This document shows positions 16,755-25,331 of a stretch of DNA of 64,000 nt, in pieces. The notes beneath the pieces were generated by a model, which was not told the origin of the DNA, ran no database searches, and saw nothing but the letters and a program-made list of their open reading frames with translations. Each line of letters starts with the position of its first letter. The first letter of the stretch is position 1. The DNA is from JAJAZB01 sp965249815 (GTDB lineage: Bacteria > Bacteroidota > Bacteroidia > Cytophagales > Spirosomataceae): NCBI GenBank assembly GCA_965249815.1, contig CBDFMV010000003.1, positions 496,001 to 560,000 of the forward strand. Direction: 5' to 3'. The position numbers were made by a program, and so were the translations under genes.

Positions 16755-17789
16755 TTAAAACTTCGGGCAGGAAAGCTCTTTTCGCCGCTTGCGGTAGGGC
16801 GGGCGGCGTTCGGGTTCGTAGGGGAAGGTGTAGGACAGCGAGAGCTCGTGCGAGCCGCCGCTGGCGAAACCCAGCGTAGAAATGGTGGCGTCGTAGCTGT
16901 AGCCGAACGAGAAGTTATCCTGCCGGTAACCGACCAGAAAAACAGCCGCATCGTGGTTGTTCAGCCCCCGCTCGTACTGCTTGACGGGAATGCCCCGGTA
17001 CCAGGCCCCGAACGTCAGCGGGGCGTAGGTGAGGTAGGCCCCGATGTCGAGTTGGTCGAATTTGCCTTGTTTCTTGTACAGCGCGGCAAACGAAACGCTT
17101 TTTTCCCGCCCGATTTCATCGCCGAGGTTGTTGCCGATTTCGTAGTCGAACAGCGGAATTTTGTACCCGGCCTGGAGGCTCAGTTTCATCGGCAGCGGGT
17201 CGGAGGTGTTCACGGCAAACGCCTGGTTGGGCCGGTTGAGGTGGTGCACCGACACCCCCGCCCAGAAGCGTTGGTCGTAGAGCAGCAGGCCCGTCGAAAA
17301 GTCGGGGTAGCGGATGCGCGGCCCGAGATCGGCCACGGGGTCGAGCGTGGGCGAGCCGGTGTAGCCCCGGTTGCTGAGTTGGTCGCCAAAAGTGAGTTTA
17401 TAAAAATCGGCGCTCCGCGTGACGAACGCCGCCTCGAAACCCGCCCTCAGGGCCAGTTCTTCCGTAATTTTTAATTGGTATGAATACTGCAACGCCGCAC
17501 TCACCGACTTGAGGTTGCTGAATTGCTGGTCGTTGATGACCAGCAGCCCGATGCCGCTGTTGTAGCGCTCGATGTAGTGGTCCACCGAGAGCATCGAGGT
17601 CACGTAATTGGCGTTGAGGGCGGGCCACTGGTTGCGGTAGTTGAGGATGGCCCTCGGGGCCAGCGCCGACCCGGCAAAGGCCGGATTCAGGTACAGCGGC
17701 GCGGCGTAAAACTGCGACATCTGCGGGTCCTGAGCGTGGGCCAGGCCCGTCAGCAAGCAGAAATAGAACAAAAGGAGACGTCTTGACAT
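16755..17789 (-). CDS. PorP/SprF family type IX secretion system membrane protein
   Basis: This 344-residue outer-membrane protein has the family start AQDPQMSQFYAAPLYLNPAF right after its signal peptide (MSRRLLLFYFCLLTGLAHAQ), then barrel strands such as ILNYRNQWPAL, SGIGLLVINDQQ and FSFGYSYDATIS. PorP/SprF proteins sit beside large type B-sorted adhesins and help them reach or stay on the surface. That is the arrangement here: the giant PKD protein is divergent, 266 nt away. The ATG at 17789 opens the signal. Confidence 0.92.
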   Translation of the reverse strand: MSRRLLLFYFCLLTGLAHAQDPQMSQFYAAPLYLNPAFAGSALAPRAILNYRNQWPALNANYVTSMLSVDHYIERYNSGIGLLVINDQQFSNLKSVSAALQYSYQLKITEELALRAGFEAAFVTRSADFYKLTFGDQLSNRGYTGSPTLDPVADLGPRIRYPDFSTGLLLYDQRFWAGVSVHHLNRPNQAFAVNTSDPLPMKLSLQAGYKIPLFDYEIGNNLGDEIGREKSVSFAALYKKQGKFDQLDIGAYLTYAPLTFGAWYRGIPVKQYERGLNNHDAAVFLVGYRQDNFSFGYSYDATISTLGFASGGSHELSLSYTFPYEPERRPPYRKRRKELSCPKF

Positions 17790-18055
17790 ACGATCGGCTG
17801 GAGGCAGAGTGGGCGCGTTTGGGGCTTGGGCAGGCGGCAGGAATCGGTTCGGCGGCGGGTGCATAAAATTTGCGGCGCTTCGCTTCGTTAACTCAGAGCA
17901 ACCACAATGCCACGCTTTCTTTTTCGGAACCCGTCGGCAACACTCCGGCGGCAAAACGCGTAATTTTAGCAAAACTTCGGGGAAGATCGGGCGAGGTCAC
18001 GAGTAAACCGCCGAATTAGGCCCTGGTTTTTTCAGCTAACGCTGACAATGCATCA

Positions 18056-21000
18056 ATGAAGATACGGCGCTACTTGTTTTTTCTGGGGTTGGCGGTGCTC
18101 GGTGGGCAGGTGGCCTGGGCGCAGGCAAGTTTTACCGTCAGCGGGCGGAAGTGCATTCCCGAAGGCGACTGCGGCGGCGACTCGACCACCTTCAAAGCAC
18201 CCACGCTGGTGGGTGCCCGGAGTTGGCAGTGGAATTTTGGCGACCCCACGGCGGGTTCCAAAAACACCGCCACCGGCCAGACGGCCCGGCACCTCTACAA
18301 CCAGCCCAATTGGTACACCGTGACATTGCTCGTCGGGCGCAATGGCGGGCGGCCCGACACGACCATCACCCGGCAGGTGCGGATCAACGACCTACCCGCG
18401 CAATTCGAGTTTTTCAAAGGCAAGGAAGACACGACCATTTGCCCCAAAACGAGCATCAAACTCGACCCCTACGAAGGCATCCGCCTGCCGCCGGGCGTCG
18501 ATCCGACCAAGTACAAATACTCCTGGTACCCCACCGGCGACACCACCCAGACCCTCCTGGCCGACAAAGCCAAGTGCTACTCCGTCGAGGTGATGAACGA
18601 CTCGGGTTGCACCCGCAACGACCGGATTACGGTGAAAATCTGCGGGCAAAACGACCAGCAGCAGGCCGCCAAGTGGTATTTCGGCGCCAACGCGGGCGTG
18701 AAATTCGACAACGGCCAGGCCTCGGCCAACACCGACGGCAAGGTCAACACGCCCGAGGGCGTTTCGGCCATTTCCGACAAACAGGGCGCGCTGTTGTTTT
18801 ACACCGACGGCATCACGATTTTCGACAAAGACGGCAAGCCGATGCGCTGGAAAACCCCCGCCGACTCCATCGCGGCGGGCGGTAAACTCGGCGGCAGCGG
18901 CAACTCCACCCAGTCGGCGCTCATCGTGCCCCAGCCGAGTTGCCGGGGCTGCGAAACGGTGTACTACGTGTTCACCACCAACGACACCACGCGGCAACTG
19001 AGCTACTCCATCGTGGACATGCGCGGCAACCGGGGCAAGGGGGCCATCGTCGAGGCCAACGTGTCCCTGCACCGGCCCTCGACCCAGCGGATCACCTCAG
19101 TGCAAAACCCCAAAGACTCGACCTACTGGGTCGTCACGCGTGACTCAGGCACCAACGGCTACCGGTTTTACAAAGTCACCAAAAACGGCGTGATTGAAAC
19201 CGGCGTGAAAAATTTTGGCAAACCCGACACCACGGCGGGCCAGCAAAAAGGCTACATCAAGTTTTCGAACGACGGGAAAAAACTGGCCAAAGTCGTGCCC
19301 GGTCCGCCGCGCAACTACGTCGAGGTGTACAATTTCAACGACTCCACCGGTGCCGTGACCAAGCCCGTCATCATCGACATCGGCCCGGCACCGCCCACGG
19401 CCTACGGCGTGGAGTTTTCGCCCGACGGAAAAAACATGTTCGTTTCGCTCACCGGCGACGGCACCGTGCCCTCGCGGCTGGTGCGGTACAACGTCGAGAA
19501 AATGGATTCGGCGGCGATCGTGCTGACCAAAATCACGGTGGACAGCACCGCCCGCGAAAAATACGGGGCCTTGCAGTACGCCCCTGACGGCAAAATTTAC
19601 TTGGCCATCGACGGCAGCGGTTCGCTCGGCGTGATCAACAACCCCGACAGCACCAGCCGCGAAGGGTTCGATTTTGTGAAAAATGGCCTGGATTTGGGCG
19701 GCAAAAAAAGCCAGTTGGGCCTGCCCAACTTCGTGCAGAGCCTCATCCAGCCGCCCTCCGGGCCGGGTATTTCGTACTCCGACACCTGTTTCGGCACGCC
19801 GACGCGGTTTTCAAGCGGACCGATTTGCGACCCATTAAAAGATACTTATAAATGGGATTTTGGGGATGGAACAACCTCAACAGAAGCGCAACCGGCCCAT
19901 CTTTATAAAGCCCCAGGGTCATACACCGTGACTCTTCATCAGGGGAATAGATGTAAACCGGATACGCTACTTGGACCTGTGACGATTACTATTTTGCCAA
20001 CGCCGAAAATCGACCTGGGTAAAGACCTGGTTCAGTGTCGAAAATCGGTCACGCTCGACGTGGGGCCGGGTGCCACCGGCCCGGATTTTCTGCACCTGTG
20101 GCTTAAAAACGGGCGGGTGATTCCCGGCGCACGCGGCCCGAAACTGACCGTGGACAGCACCGGCGAGTACGTGGCCATTGCCGCCAACTCGAAAGGCCTG
20201 TGCCTCGACGCCGACACGATCCGGGTGATACTCACGTTGCCCAAACCGCTGGTTCTCGGCGGCGATACCACGCTTTGTCCGGGGCAGCAGATCGCGTTGG
20301 CAACCAGAAGCCCACAGGCGAGCGGAGCGACGTTTCAGTGGACCAACGGCGCAACGCCCGTCGGCACCGGCCCGACGCTGGCCGTCAGTCAGCCCGGAAC
20401 GTATATTTTGACCGTTACGGACCGCTCGCAGGGCAACGTGGAATGCCTCAACAGCGACACGCTCCTGGTGAACCGCGCCGCCCGCCCGGAAATCAATGCC
20501 GTGGTGCAGAACACCGCCGGTTGCCAGACCAACGACGGGCGGATTACCGTGAACGTGATCCTGACCGGTACCAACACGGGTGCCAGCTACACCTGGTACA
20601 AAAACGGCGCGCCAATTCCGGTTTCGCAGAACACGCCTTTTCTGGCCAACCTCGGCATCGGCACCTACCGCGTGACACTCGCCACGTTCGACGCCAACGG
20701 CCAGGCCACCACCTGCACGCTCGACACGAGTTTTGTGGTGAATGCCCGCAACCCCGACATCGAAGTAACCCGCGACCGGCTCACCAACGCCACCTGCACC
20801 GCACCCAACGGCGGCAGCATCGCGCTCAAAACGGTGAAAGGCACGCCGACAACTTACGTCTGGCGCAACGCCGCCGGGGCGATTTTGATCGGTCAAACCG
20901 GCCCGACCCTGACGGGCGTCCCGGCGGGCACGTACAGCGTGGACGTGAGCGACGCCAACGGGTGTAAGTTTTCGCTCGGCAACCTGACGTTGCGGCAGGA

Positions 21001-22156
21001 TCCCGCCAAACTCGTAAACCTCGGCCCCGACAGCACGCGCTGCGCGGGCCTGCCCGTCACGCTCGACGCGGGCACCCTCGGCGACACCTACCGCTGGAGC
21101 ACCGGCGCCACCACGCGCACGATTCCCGTCAGCCAGACGGGCCGGTACATCGTCACGGTGACTGATTCGCGGACGGGCTGCTTTTCCAGTGACACGGTAA
21201 ACCTGCGGTTCAACCCCAAGCCGACCCTCGTCGTCGGCCCGGCGCAGTCGGTGTGCGCCAACGCCGCGCCGCTGCAACTGGTCGCCACGCCCGCAGGCGG
21301 CACCTGGAGCGGGCAGGGCGTCACGCCGCAGGGGCTGTTCCGCCCCGGCCAATCGCTTACGGGCAGCCTGACGCTGACGTACTCGGTTGCCCAGCAGGGC
21401 TGCGCCGATTCGGCGCGGAAGGCCGTTACGGTGCTGCCCATTCCCGAAGCCAACCTCGGCCCCGACCGCTCGTTTTGCGCCAACGCACCCCAGACGTTGA
21501 GCATCGCGGAGTTTTCGGGAGCCAGTTACCGCTGGTCCACGGGCGAGACCACGTCGTCCATCATTCCCAAGCAAACGGGCACGTACAGCGTGTCGGTGGC
21601 GCTGGGCACCTGCCGTGCCGGGGATACGGTGAAAGTCGCCGTGCTGCCCGGTCCGGTGCTGAGCGTGAAAGCCGAAGTGCCGCTCTGCGCCGTGGACCGC
21701 GACACGGTCACCCTCGACGCGGGCGGTTTGCCCACCTACACCTACCGCTGGAACCCCGGCGGCCAGACCACCCGGCGGATTAAAATCGACCAGCTCGGCA
21801 TTTACACCGTGCGCGCCACCACCGCCGAAGGCTGCACCGAAGAACGCCCCGTGACGGTCTTTGACGAGTGCGACCCGCGCATCATCGTGCCCGACGTGTT
21901 TACGCCCAACGGCGACGGCATCAACGACCGCCTCGACGTGTTTACGGCCCACATCAGCGACTACGAACTGCGGATTTACAACCGCTGGGGCGAACTGGTG
22001 TTCCGCACCAACGACATCAACGAAAAGTGGGACGGCAGTTACAAGGGCGTCTTCTACCCCACGCAGAGTTACGCGTGGCTGGTGGCCTACAAAAGCGCCT
22101 ATTTCCCCGAACGGGGCATCGCCTACAAGCGCGGTGCGGTGCTGGTGGCGCGGTAA
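18056..22156 (+). CDS. Giant PKD-domain surface protein with type B (gliding-motility-type) C-terminal sorting domain
   Basis: The 1366-residue protein has a signal peptide (ends QVAWAQ), an N-terminal PKD-like domain (SWQWNFGDPT, about 57-66), a WD/beta-propeller-like central region (AKWYFGANAGVKFDNG through GALQYAPDGKIYLAIDGSGS), a second PKD domain (YKWDFGDGTTS), then several Ig-like repeats each opening with DTTLCPGQ/DSTRCAG-type cysteine motifs. It ends in the CHU_C/TIGR04131-type domain: IIVPDVFTPNGDGINDRLDV, LRIYNRWGELVF, WDGSYKG. This domain routes it through the type IX system to the surface. The PKD-coding stretch 19830-19995 is AT-rich unlike its surroundings. The partner is the divergent PorP/SprF protein. 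Confidence 0.92.
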   Translation: MKIRRYLFFLGLAVLGGQVAWAQASFTVSGRKCIPEGDCGGDSTTFKAPTLVGARSWQWNFGDPTAGSKNTATGQTARHLYNQPNWYTVTLLVGRNGGRPDTTITRQVRINDLPAQFEFFKGKEDTTICPKTSIKLDPYEGIRLPPGVDPTKYKYSWYPTGDTTQTLLADKAKCYSVEVMNDSGCTRNDRITVKICGQNDQQQAAKWYFGANAGVKFDNGQASANTDGKVNTPEGVSAISDKQGALLFYTDGITIFDKDGKPMRWKTPADSIAAGGKLGGSGNSTQSALIVPQPSCRGCETVYYVFTTNDTTRQLSYSIVDMRGNRGKGAIVEANVSLHRPSTQRITSVQNPKDSTYWVVTRDSGTNGYRFYKVTKNGVIETGVKNFGKPDTTAGQQKGYIKFSNDGKKLAKVVPGPPRNYVEVYNFNDSTGAVTKPVIIDIGPAPPTAYGVEFSPDGKNMFVSLTGDGTVPSRLVRYNVEKMDSAAIVLTKITVDSTAREKYGALQYAPDGKIYLAIDGSGSLGVINNPDSTSREGFDFVKNGLDLGGKKSQLGLPNFVQSLIQPPSGPGISYSDTCFGTPTRFSSGPICDPLKDTYKWDFGDGTTSTEAQPAHLYKAPGSYTVTLHQGNRCKPDTLLGPVTITILPTPKIDLGKDLVQCRKSVTLDVGPGATGPDFLHLWLKNGRVIPGARGPKLTVDSTGEYVAIAANSKGLCLDADTIRVILTLPKPLVLGGDTTLCPGQQIALATRSPQASGATFQWTNGATPVGTGPTLAVSQPGTYILTVTDRSQGNVECLNSDTLLVNRAARPEINAVVQNTAGCQTNDGRITVNVILTGTNTGASYTWYKNGAPIPVSQNTPFLANLGIGTYRVTLATFDANGQATTCTLDTSFVVNARNPDIEVTRDRLTNATCTAPNGGSIALKTVKGTPTTYVWRNAAGAILIGQTGPTLTGVPAGTYSVDVSDANGCKFSLGNLTLRQDPAKLVNLGPDSTRCAGLPVTLDAGTLGDTYRWSTGATTRTIPVSQTGRYIVTVTDSRTGCFSSDTVNLRFNPKPTLVVGPAQSVCANAAPLQLVATPAGGTWSGQGVTPQGLFRPGQSLTGSLTLTYSVAQQGCADSARKAVTVLPIPEANLGPDRSFCANAPQTLSIAEFSGASYRWSTGETTSSIIPKQTGTYSVSVALGTCRAGDTVKVAVLPGPVLSVKAEVPLCAVDRDTVTLDAGGLPTYTYRWNPGGQTTRRIKIDQLGIYTVRATTAEGCTEERPVTVFDECDPRIIVPDVFTPNGDGINDRLDVFTAHISDYELRIYNRWGELVFRTNDINEKWDGSYKGVFYPTQSYAWLVAYKSAYFPERGIAYKRGAVLVAR

Positions 22157-22163
22157 AGGGAAA

Positions 22164-22210
22164 GGACTGCCAGCCGTACAAGGCTTGCGCATGGGCACGG
22201 CTGGCAGTCC
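22164..22210. repeat. 14-bp hairpin after the giant surface protein gene
   Basis: Arms ggactgccagccgt (22164-22177) and complement (22197-22210) are perfect. It precedes the stronger terminator at 22229-22273. Confidence 0.65.
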
Positions 22211-22228
22211 GGGGCTGAACGAGCCGAC

Positions 22229-22273
22229 AACGCCGGGGGCGCGGAGAAAGCTCTTCTCCGCGCCCCCGGCGTT
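22229..22273. terminator. Strong bidirectional terminator
   Basis: A 19-bp perfect GC-rich stem (aacgccgggggcgcggaga) with a 7-nt loop is followed by a T run on the plus strand. It lies between the converging giant surface protein gene and trpD, ending the trp operon on the other strand. Confidence 0.88.
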
Positions 22274-22293
22274 TTTCCACGTCCTCGCTGCGG

Positions 22294-23283
22294 TTAGTTT
22301 TCCAGCAAAAGTTCCAAGCTGCGAAACGCCCGTCCGCTTTCGAGCGATTCGCGGGCGGTGGCCAGTGCGTCGGTCAGCGAAAGCGTCGGGTTAGCCGCGT
22401 GAAGCGCGAGCGCGGCGTTGGCCAGCACGGCGTTGGTTTGGGAAAGCGTTCCTTCGTTTTTCAAAATCGAAACCAGCATCCGCGCCGACTCGTCGAGCGA
22501 AGCACCGCCCGCCAGGCTTTCGGGAAGCAGGATTTCAAAGCCAAAAACGCCGGGCGCGTGGGTACCCGAACCAGTGCCGTTGAGCAGCAGAAAATCGCCC
22601 GTCAGCGACACCTCGTCGTAGCCATCGAGCGAGTGGACGACGGCGAAACTTCCCCCGGCTTTCCCCAAAACCCCCGCGTAGAGTTGGGCCACTTCGGGGC
22701 TGTACACCCCCGAAAGCTGTTTGCGAACCCGCGCCGGGTTGAGCAGCGGGCCGAGGAGGTTGAAAAACGTTTTAAAGCCCAATTCTTTCCGCACCGGCCC
22801 GACGTGCCGCAGGGCCGGGTGAAACAGCGGCGCGTGCAGGTACGTGATGCCCGCCGTTTCGAGCTGGCGGCGGAGCGTGGCGTAGTCGTTGGTGAAGCGG
22901 TAGCCGAGGTGTTCCATCACCGTCGAAGAACCGATGGGCGACGAAACGCCGTGGTTGCCGTGTTTAGCTACTGGTTGCCCGGCCCCGGCCACCACGAAGG
23001 CCGCCGTGGTCGAGATGTTGAAGGTGTGCTTGCCGTCGCCACCCGTGCCGCACACGTCCATCGGGTCGAGGTCGGAAAAATCGACGGCCACGGCCAGCTC
23101 GAGCATGGCCTCACGAAATCCGTCGAGTTCATCCACCGTCACGCCTTTCATCGCGTAGGCCGTCAGGAAGGCCGCCGTCTGGGCCGGATTCACTTCGCCC
23201 CGGCCAATGCGGAGCAGCGCCTCGCGGGCTTGGTCGGAGGTGAGGGGTTGGTGCTGGAGGAGGTGGGTGAGGAAGTCGTTCAT
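22294..23283 (-). CDS. trpD: Anthranilate phosphoribosyltransferase
   Basis: The 329-residue TrpD adds phosphoribosyl to anthranilate, the second step of tryptophan synthesis. Diagnostic motifs are DVCGTGGDGKHTFNIST (PRPP binding), AKHGNHGVSSPIGSS and the anthranilate-site phrase FFNLLGPLLNPAR. The length is standard. It is last in the visible leftward trp operon: trpE, trpG, two toxin-antitoxin-like pairs, then trpD. The PIN gene stops only 3 nt before its start, so trpD is probably translated from the same message. Confidence 0.96.
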   Translation of the reverse strand: MNDFLTHLLQHQPLTSDQAREALLRIGRGEVNPAQTAAFLTAYAMKGVTVDELDGFREAMLELAVAVDFSDLDPMDVCGTGGDGKHTFNISTTAAFVVAGAGQPVAKHGNHGVSSPIGSSTVMEHLGYRFTNDYATLRRQLETAGITYLHAPLFHPALRHVGPVRKELGFKTFFNLLGPLLNPARVRKQLSGVYSPEVAQLYAGVLGKAGGSFAVVHSLDGYDEVSLTGDFLLLNGTGSGTHAPGVFGFEILLPESLAGGASLDESARMLVSILKNEGTLSQTNAVLANAALALHAANPTLSLTDALATARESLESGRAFRSLELLLEN

Positions 23284-23286
23284 GGG

Positions 23287-23661
23287 TTAAATGACGCTGC
23301 GCATCGGGATGACCGTCAGGTTCGGCAGGTGCTGAAAATCGGCTTCGTTGTTGGTCAGCAGTGGTTCGTTGTGCAACAGGCAGGTGGCAGCGATGAGCGC
23401 GTCGCCGAGGGACATTTTTCGGTGCTGGCGGAGGTGGGTGGCTTCTTGAATGACCGCGTTGGAAATCGGCAGCGGTTGTAACGTACCGAAGTACTGCTCC
23501 AATGCAACTCGTTTGGTCAGAGGTAGCAAGTGATACCCGAGCACTTCCACGTAACTGATCGCTGAATAACTCAAATCCGGCTGTTGCTGCACTAAATAGG
23601 CCCCAAGCGCAAAATGCTGAGATTCTACGCTGTAAATGAGAATGTTGCTATCCAGAATCAT
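23287..23661 (-). CDS. PIN domain (VapC-like) toxin
   Basis: This 124-residue protein starts MILDSNILIYSVE with the first PIN acid at Asp4; further acids are Glu39 (SYVEVLG), Asp87 (SLGDALIAA) and Asp108 (NNEADFQ), the set needed for Mg-dependent RNA cleavage. It follows its likely antitoxin by 1 nt and precedes trpD by 3 nt, so a toxin-antitoxin pair is embedded in the trp operon. Confidence 0.88.
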   Translation of the reverse strand: MILDSNILIYSVESQHFALGAYLVQQQPDLSYSAISYVEVLGYHLLPLTKRVALEQYFGTLQPLPISNAVIQEATHLRQHRKMSLGDALIAATCLLHNEPLLTNNEADFQHLPNLTVIPMRSVI

Positions 23662-23662
23662 G

Positions 23663-23929
23663 CTATTCGCGACCAGGTAATGGGCGGTCCTGACGGATTT
23701 CGCGCTGCCAAGCCGAAGCGTCCTTAATTTCCGAAATACCGCCCAGTTCCACCAGCGTGTTCATCGCGTTTTCCAGTTCTGATTTTTTGCGGTCAACGCT
23801 TCGTGGCAACGTGGCAACCGAGTCTGGCTCTCGTGCAAGTATCGGTGCCATTTTCACATTCAGTGTTTCGAGTACCAAGGCGACTTCTTCCACTTTTTCG
23901 TCGGGTACGACAATCAGGTACTGGCTCAT
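23663..23929 (-). CDS. Probable antitoxin of the PIN pair
   Basis: The 88-residue protein (MSQYLIVVPDEKVEEVALVL...) begins with a short beta-helix module and ends in a polar tail (KDASAWQREIRQDRPLPGRE) of the kind that wraps a PIN toxin. It is placed directly before the PIN gene with a 1-nt gap, the standard antitoxin-first order. No named antitoxin family is recognised, so the role is inferred from position and size. Confidence 0.7.
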   Translation of the reverse strand: MSQYLIVVPDEKVEEVALVLETLNVKMAPILAREPDSVATLPRSVDRKKSELENAMNTLVELGGISEIKDASAWQREIRQDRPLPGRE

Positions 23930-23944
23930 GGCGTTTTCGTTTTT

Positions 23945-24008
23945 CCAAAATTACGCAATCAATCCCGCAACCAGTTCACGAGCATTTCTTTGCCGTATTC
24001 GGTCAGGT
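23945..24008. repeat. trpG 3'-end duplication, distal copy (64 bp)
   Basis: This segment matches 24703-24766 at 57 of 64 positions without gaps. It covers the last codons of the DUF3368-like frame and 14 nt after its stop, and corresponds to the last codons of trpG and its 3' flank. The two copies bracket the UPF0175/DUF3368 cassette. Confidence 0.9.
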
Positions 24009-24464
24009 TACTCCCCGCATCGCGCAAAATGGTTGCTTTTAACGTCTCCGTCAACCGAAAATCGGTCGCGTCAATCCGTTCCATTAATTCACGGACGGAG
24101 GGGATCAGGCTCCGTCGTTTGGCTTCGGCCAGCAGTCTCAAGGTTCCGCAAAAATTCAGGTTCAATCGCCGGGCCACCGAGCGGCCTTTTCGTTCGTCGA
24201 TGACCAGCAACGCGCCGGGCTGCTCAAAGTAGAGCGCAATTGAACTGGCTTCACCCACGTCGAGCGTCAATTCCAACGTTTTTTGTTGCTGCTGATTGAC
24301 GACCGACATGACATCAATCCAGTTTGGGACGAAAAAACGGACTTTTTTTTCCACTTCCGGCGTGATGAATACGCGTTGAAAAAGCTGGTGCATCAGCGGC
24401 AACGCCTCAATTTTTTGGAGCAAATCAGGCAACTGGCATCGGCGATGACGAGCGTATCGTTCAT
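23959..24464 (-). pseudogene. DUF3368 (PIN-like) toxin gene with a one-base frameshift and a TrpG-like tail
   Basis: Translation from the ATG at 24464 reads MNDTLVIADASCLI, the expected N-terminus with the first catalytic Asp, and then goes out of frame. Restoring one T in the TTT at 24424-24422 continues into LLQKIEALPLMHQLFQRVFI and a 168-residue DUF3368 protein. The start overlaps the UPF0175 stop as ATGA, the usual layout for this toxin-antitoxin-like pair. The final residues, LTEYGKEMLVNWLRD, are not typical of DUF3368 but match the TrpG C-terminus LTEHGKAMLANWLRN. Either the gene is inactivated, or a base was missed in sequencing. A TTG at 24432 could start a fragment lacking the catalytic Asp. 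Confidence 0.85.
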
Positions 24465-24682
24465 CGCTTCAATTCCTCCTCCAGTTCCTCCGCCGAGTAG
24501 CCGAAGATGGATACGCCGTACTGCCCGACCAATTCGAGAAATGCGGCCTTACTCAGGCCCACCACCTCGGCGGCCTGACCTGACGTGAGCCGACCCGTGT
24601 CGAAAAGCCGGGCGGCGACAATCATTTTCACTTCAAACGGCTCCACGTGGGCCTCCGATGGCACTTCGACGGCGACGGTCAT
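24461..24682 (-). CDS. UPF0175 family protein, probable antitoxin
   Basis: This 73-residue protein has the UPF0175 helix-turn-helix pattern KMIVAARLFDTGRLTSGQAAEVVGLSKAAFLELVGQYGVSIF, followed by an acidic end (SAEELEEELKR). UPF0175 genes are regularly found just before DUF3368 genes, as here, and are proposed antitoxins. The ATG at 24682 is chosen over an upstream TTG. It starts 34 nt after the trpG stop, inside the operon. Confidence 0.85.
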   Translation of the reverse strand: MTVAVEVPSEAHVEPFEVKMIVAARLFDTGRLTSGQAAEVVGLSKAAFLELVGQYGVSIFGYSAEELEEELKR

Positions 24683-24702
24683 TTTCGTAGAAATTGATTC
24701 CC

Positions 24703-24766
24703 CCAAAATTACGCAATCAATTCCGCAACCAGTTCGCCAGCATCGCCTTGCCGTGTTCGGTCAGGT
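24703..24766. repeat. trpG 3'-end duplication, proximal copy (64 bp)
   Basis: This is the genuine trpG 3' end (coding to 24717) plus 14 nt of flank. Its copy is at 23945-24008 with 7 mismatches, mostly at third codon positions. Confidence 0.9.
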
Positions 24767-25289
24767 AGGCTTCGGGGTGAAACTGCACCCCGCGCACGTC
24801 GTAGCGGGTGTGGGCTTCGGCCATCACGAAGCCGTCTTCGTCCATGGCGGTAATTTTCAATTCGGCGGGCATCGTTTCGGACACGACCGTCCAGGAGTGG
24901 TAGCGGCACACTTCGAGCGTCGTCGGCAGGCCTCGGAACAGGCGCTCGTCGGGGTCGGTGACGAAGCATTTGCTCGTCACGCCGTGGAGCACGTCGCCCA
25001 TGTTGAGCAGTTTCGCACCAAAGGCTTCGCCGATGGCCTGGTGGCCGAGGCATACGCCGAGAATGGATTTCGTCGGGGCGTATTCCCGAATTACGTCGAG
25101 CAAAATCCCCGCTTCGTCGGGAATGCCGGGGCCGGGCGAGAGCAGAATTTTGTCGTAGTCACCGACGGCTTCCAACGCGATTTTGTCGTTGCGAAACACG
25201 TCCACCGTCTGCCCCAGTTCGCGAAGCAGGTACACGAGGTTGTAGGTGAAGGAATCGTAGTTGTCGAGGACGAGGATTTTCGTTGCCAT
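24717..25289 (-). CDS. trpG: Anthranilate synthase component II (glutamine amidotransferase)
   Basis: The 190-residue TrpG supplies ammonia from glutamine to TrpE. The triad is Cys80 in LGVCLGHQAIGEAF and His-Glu in GVQFHPEAYLTEHG; the oxyanion motif SPGPGIPDEAG is at 51-61. Length and motifs are complete, so the insertion of the toxin-antitoxin-like cassette behind it did not damage it. It lies 42 nt after trpE; that gap holds a 9-bp hairpin (gcaccgaca/tgtcggtgc at 25311-25332). Confidence 0.96.
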   Translation of the reverse strand: MATKILVLDNYDSFTYNLVYLLRELGQTVDVFRNDKIALEAVGDYDKILLSPGPGIPDEAGILLDVIREYAPTKSILGVCLGHQAIGEAFGAKLLNMGDVLHGVTSKCFVTDPDERLFRGLPTTLEVCRYHSWTVVSETMPAELKITAMDEDGFVMAEAHTRYDVRGVQFHPEAYLTEHGKAMLANWLRN

Positions 25290-25331
25290 GCTGCGTTTTC
25301 AATTTGAGAGGCACCGACACGAATGTCGGTG

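Noticed and set aside
19967..22198. A 743-codon open frame on the reverse strand
   Set aside because: It is antisense to the giant PKD protein and shows Arg/Gly/Val/His-rich antisense composition with no domain.
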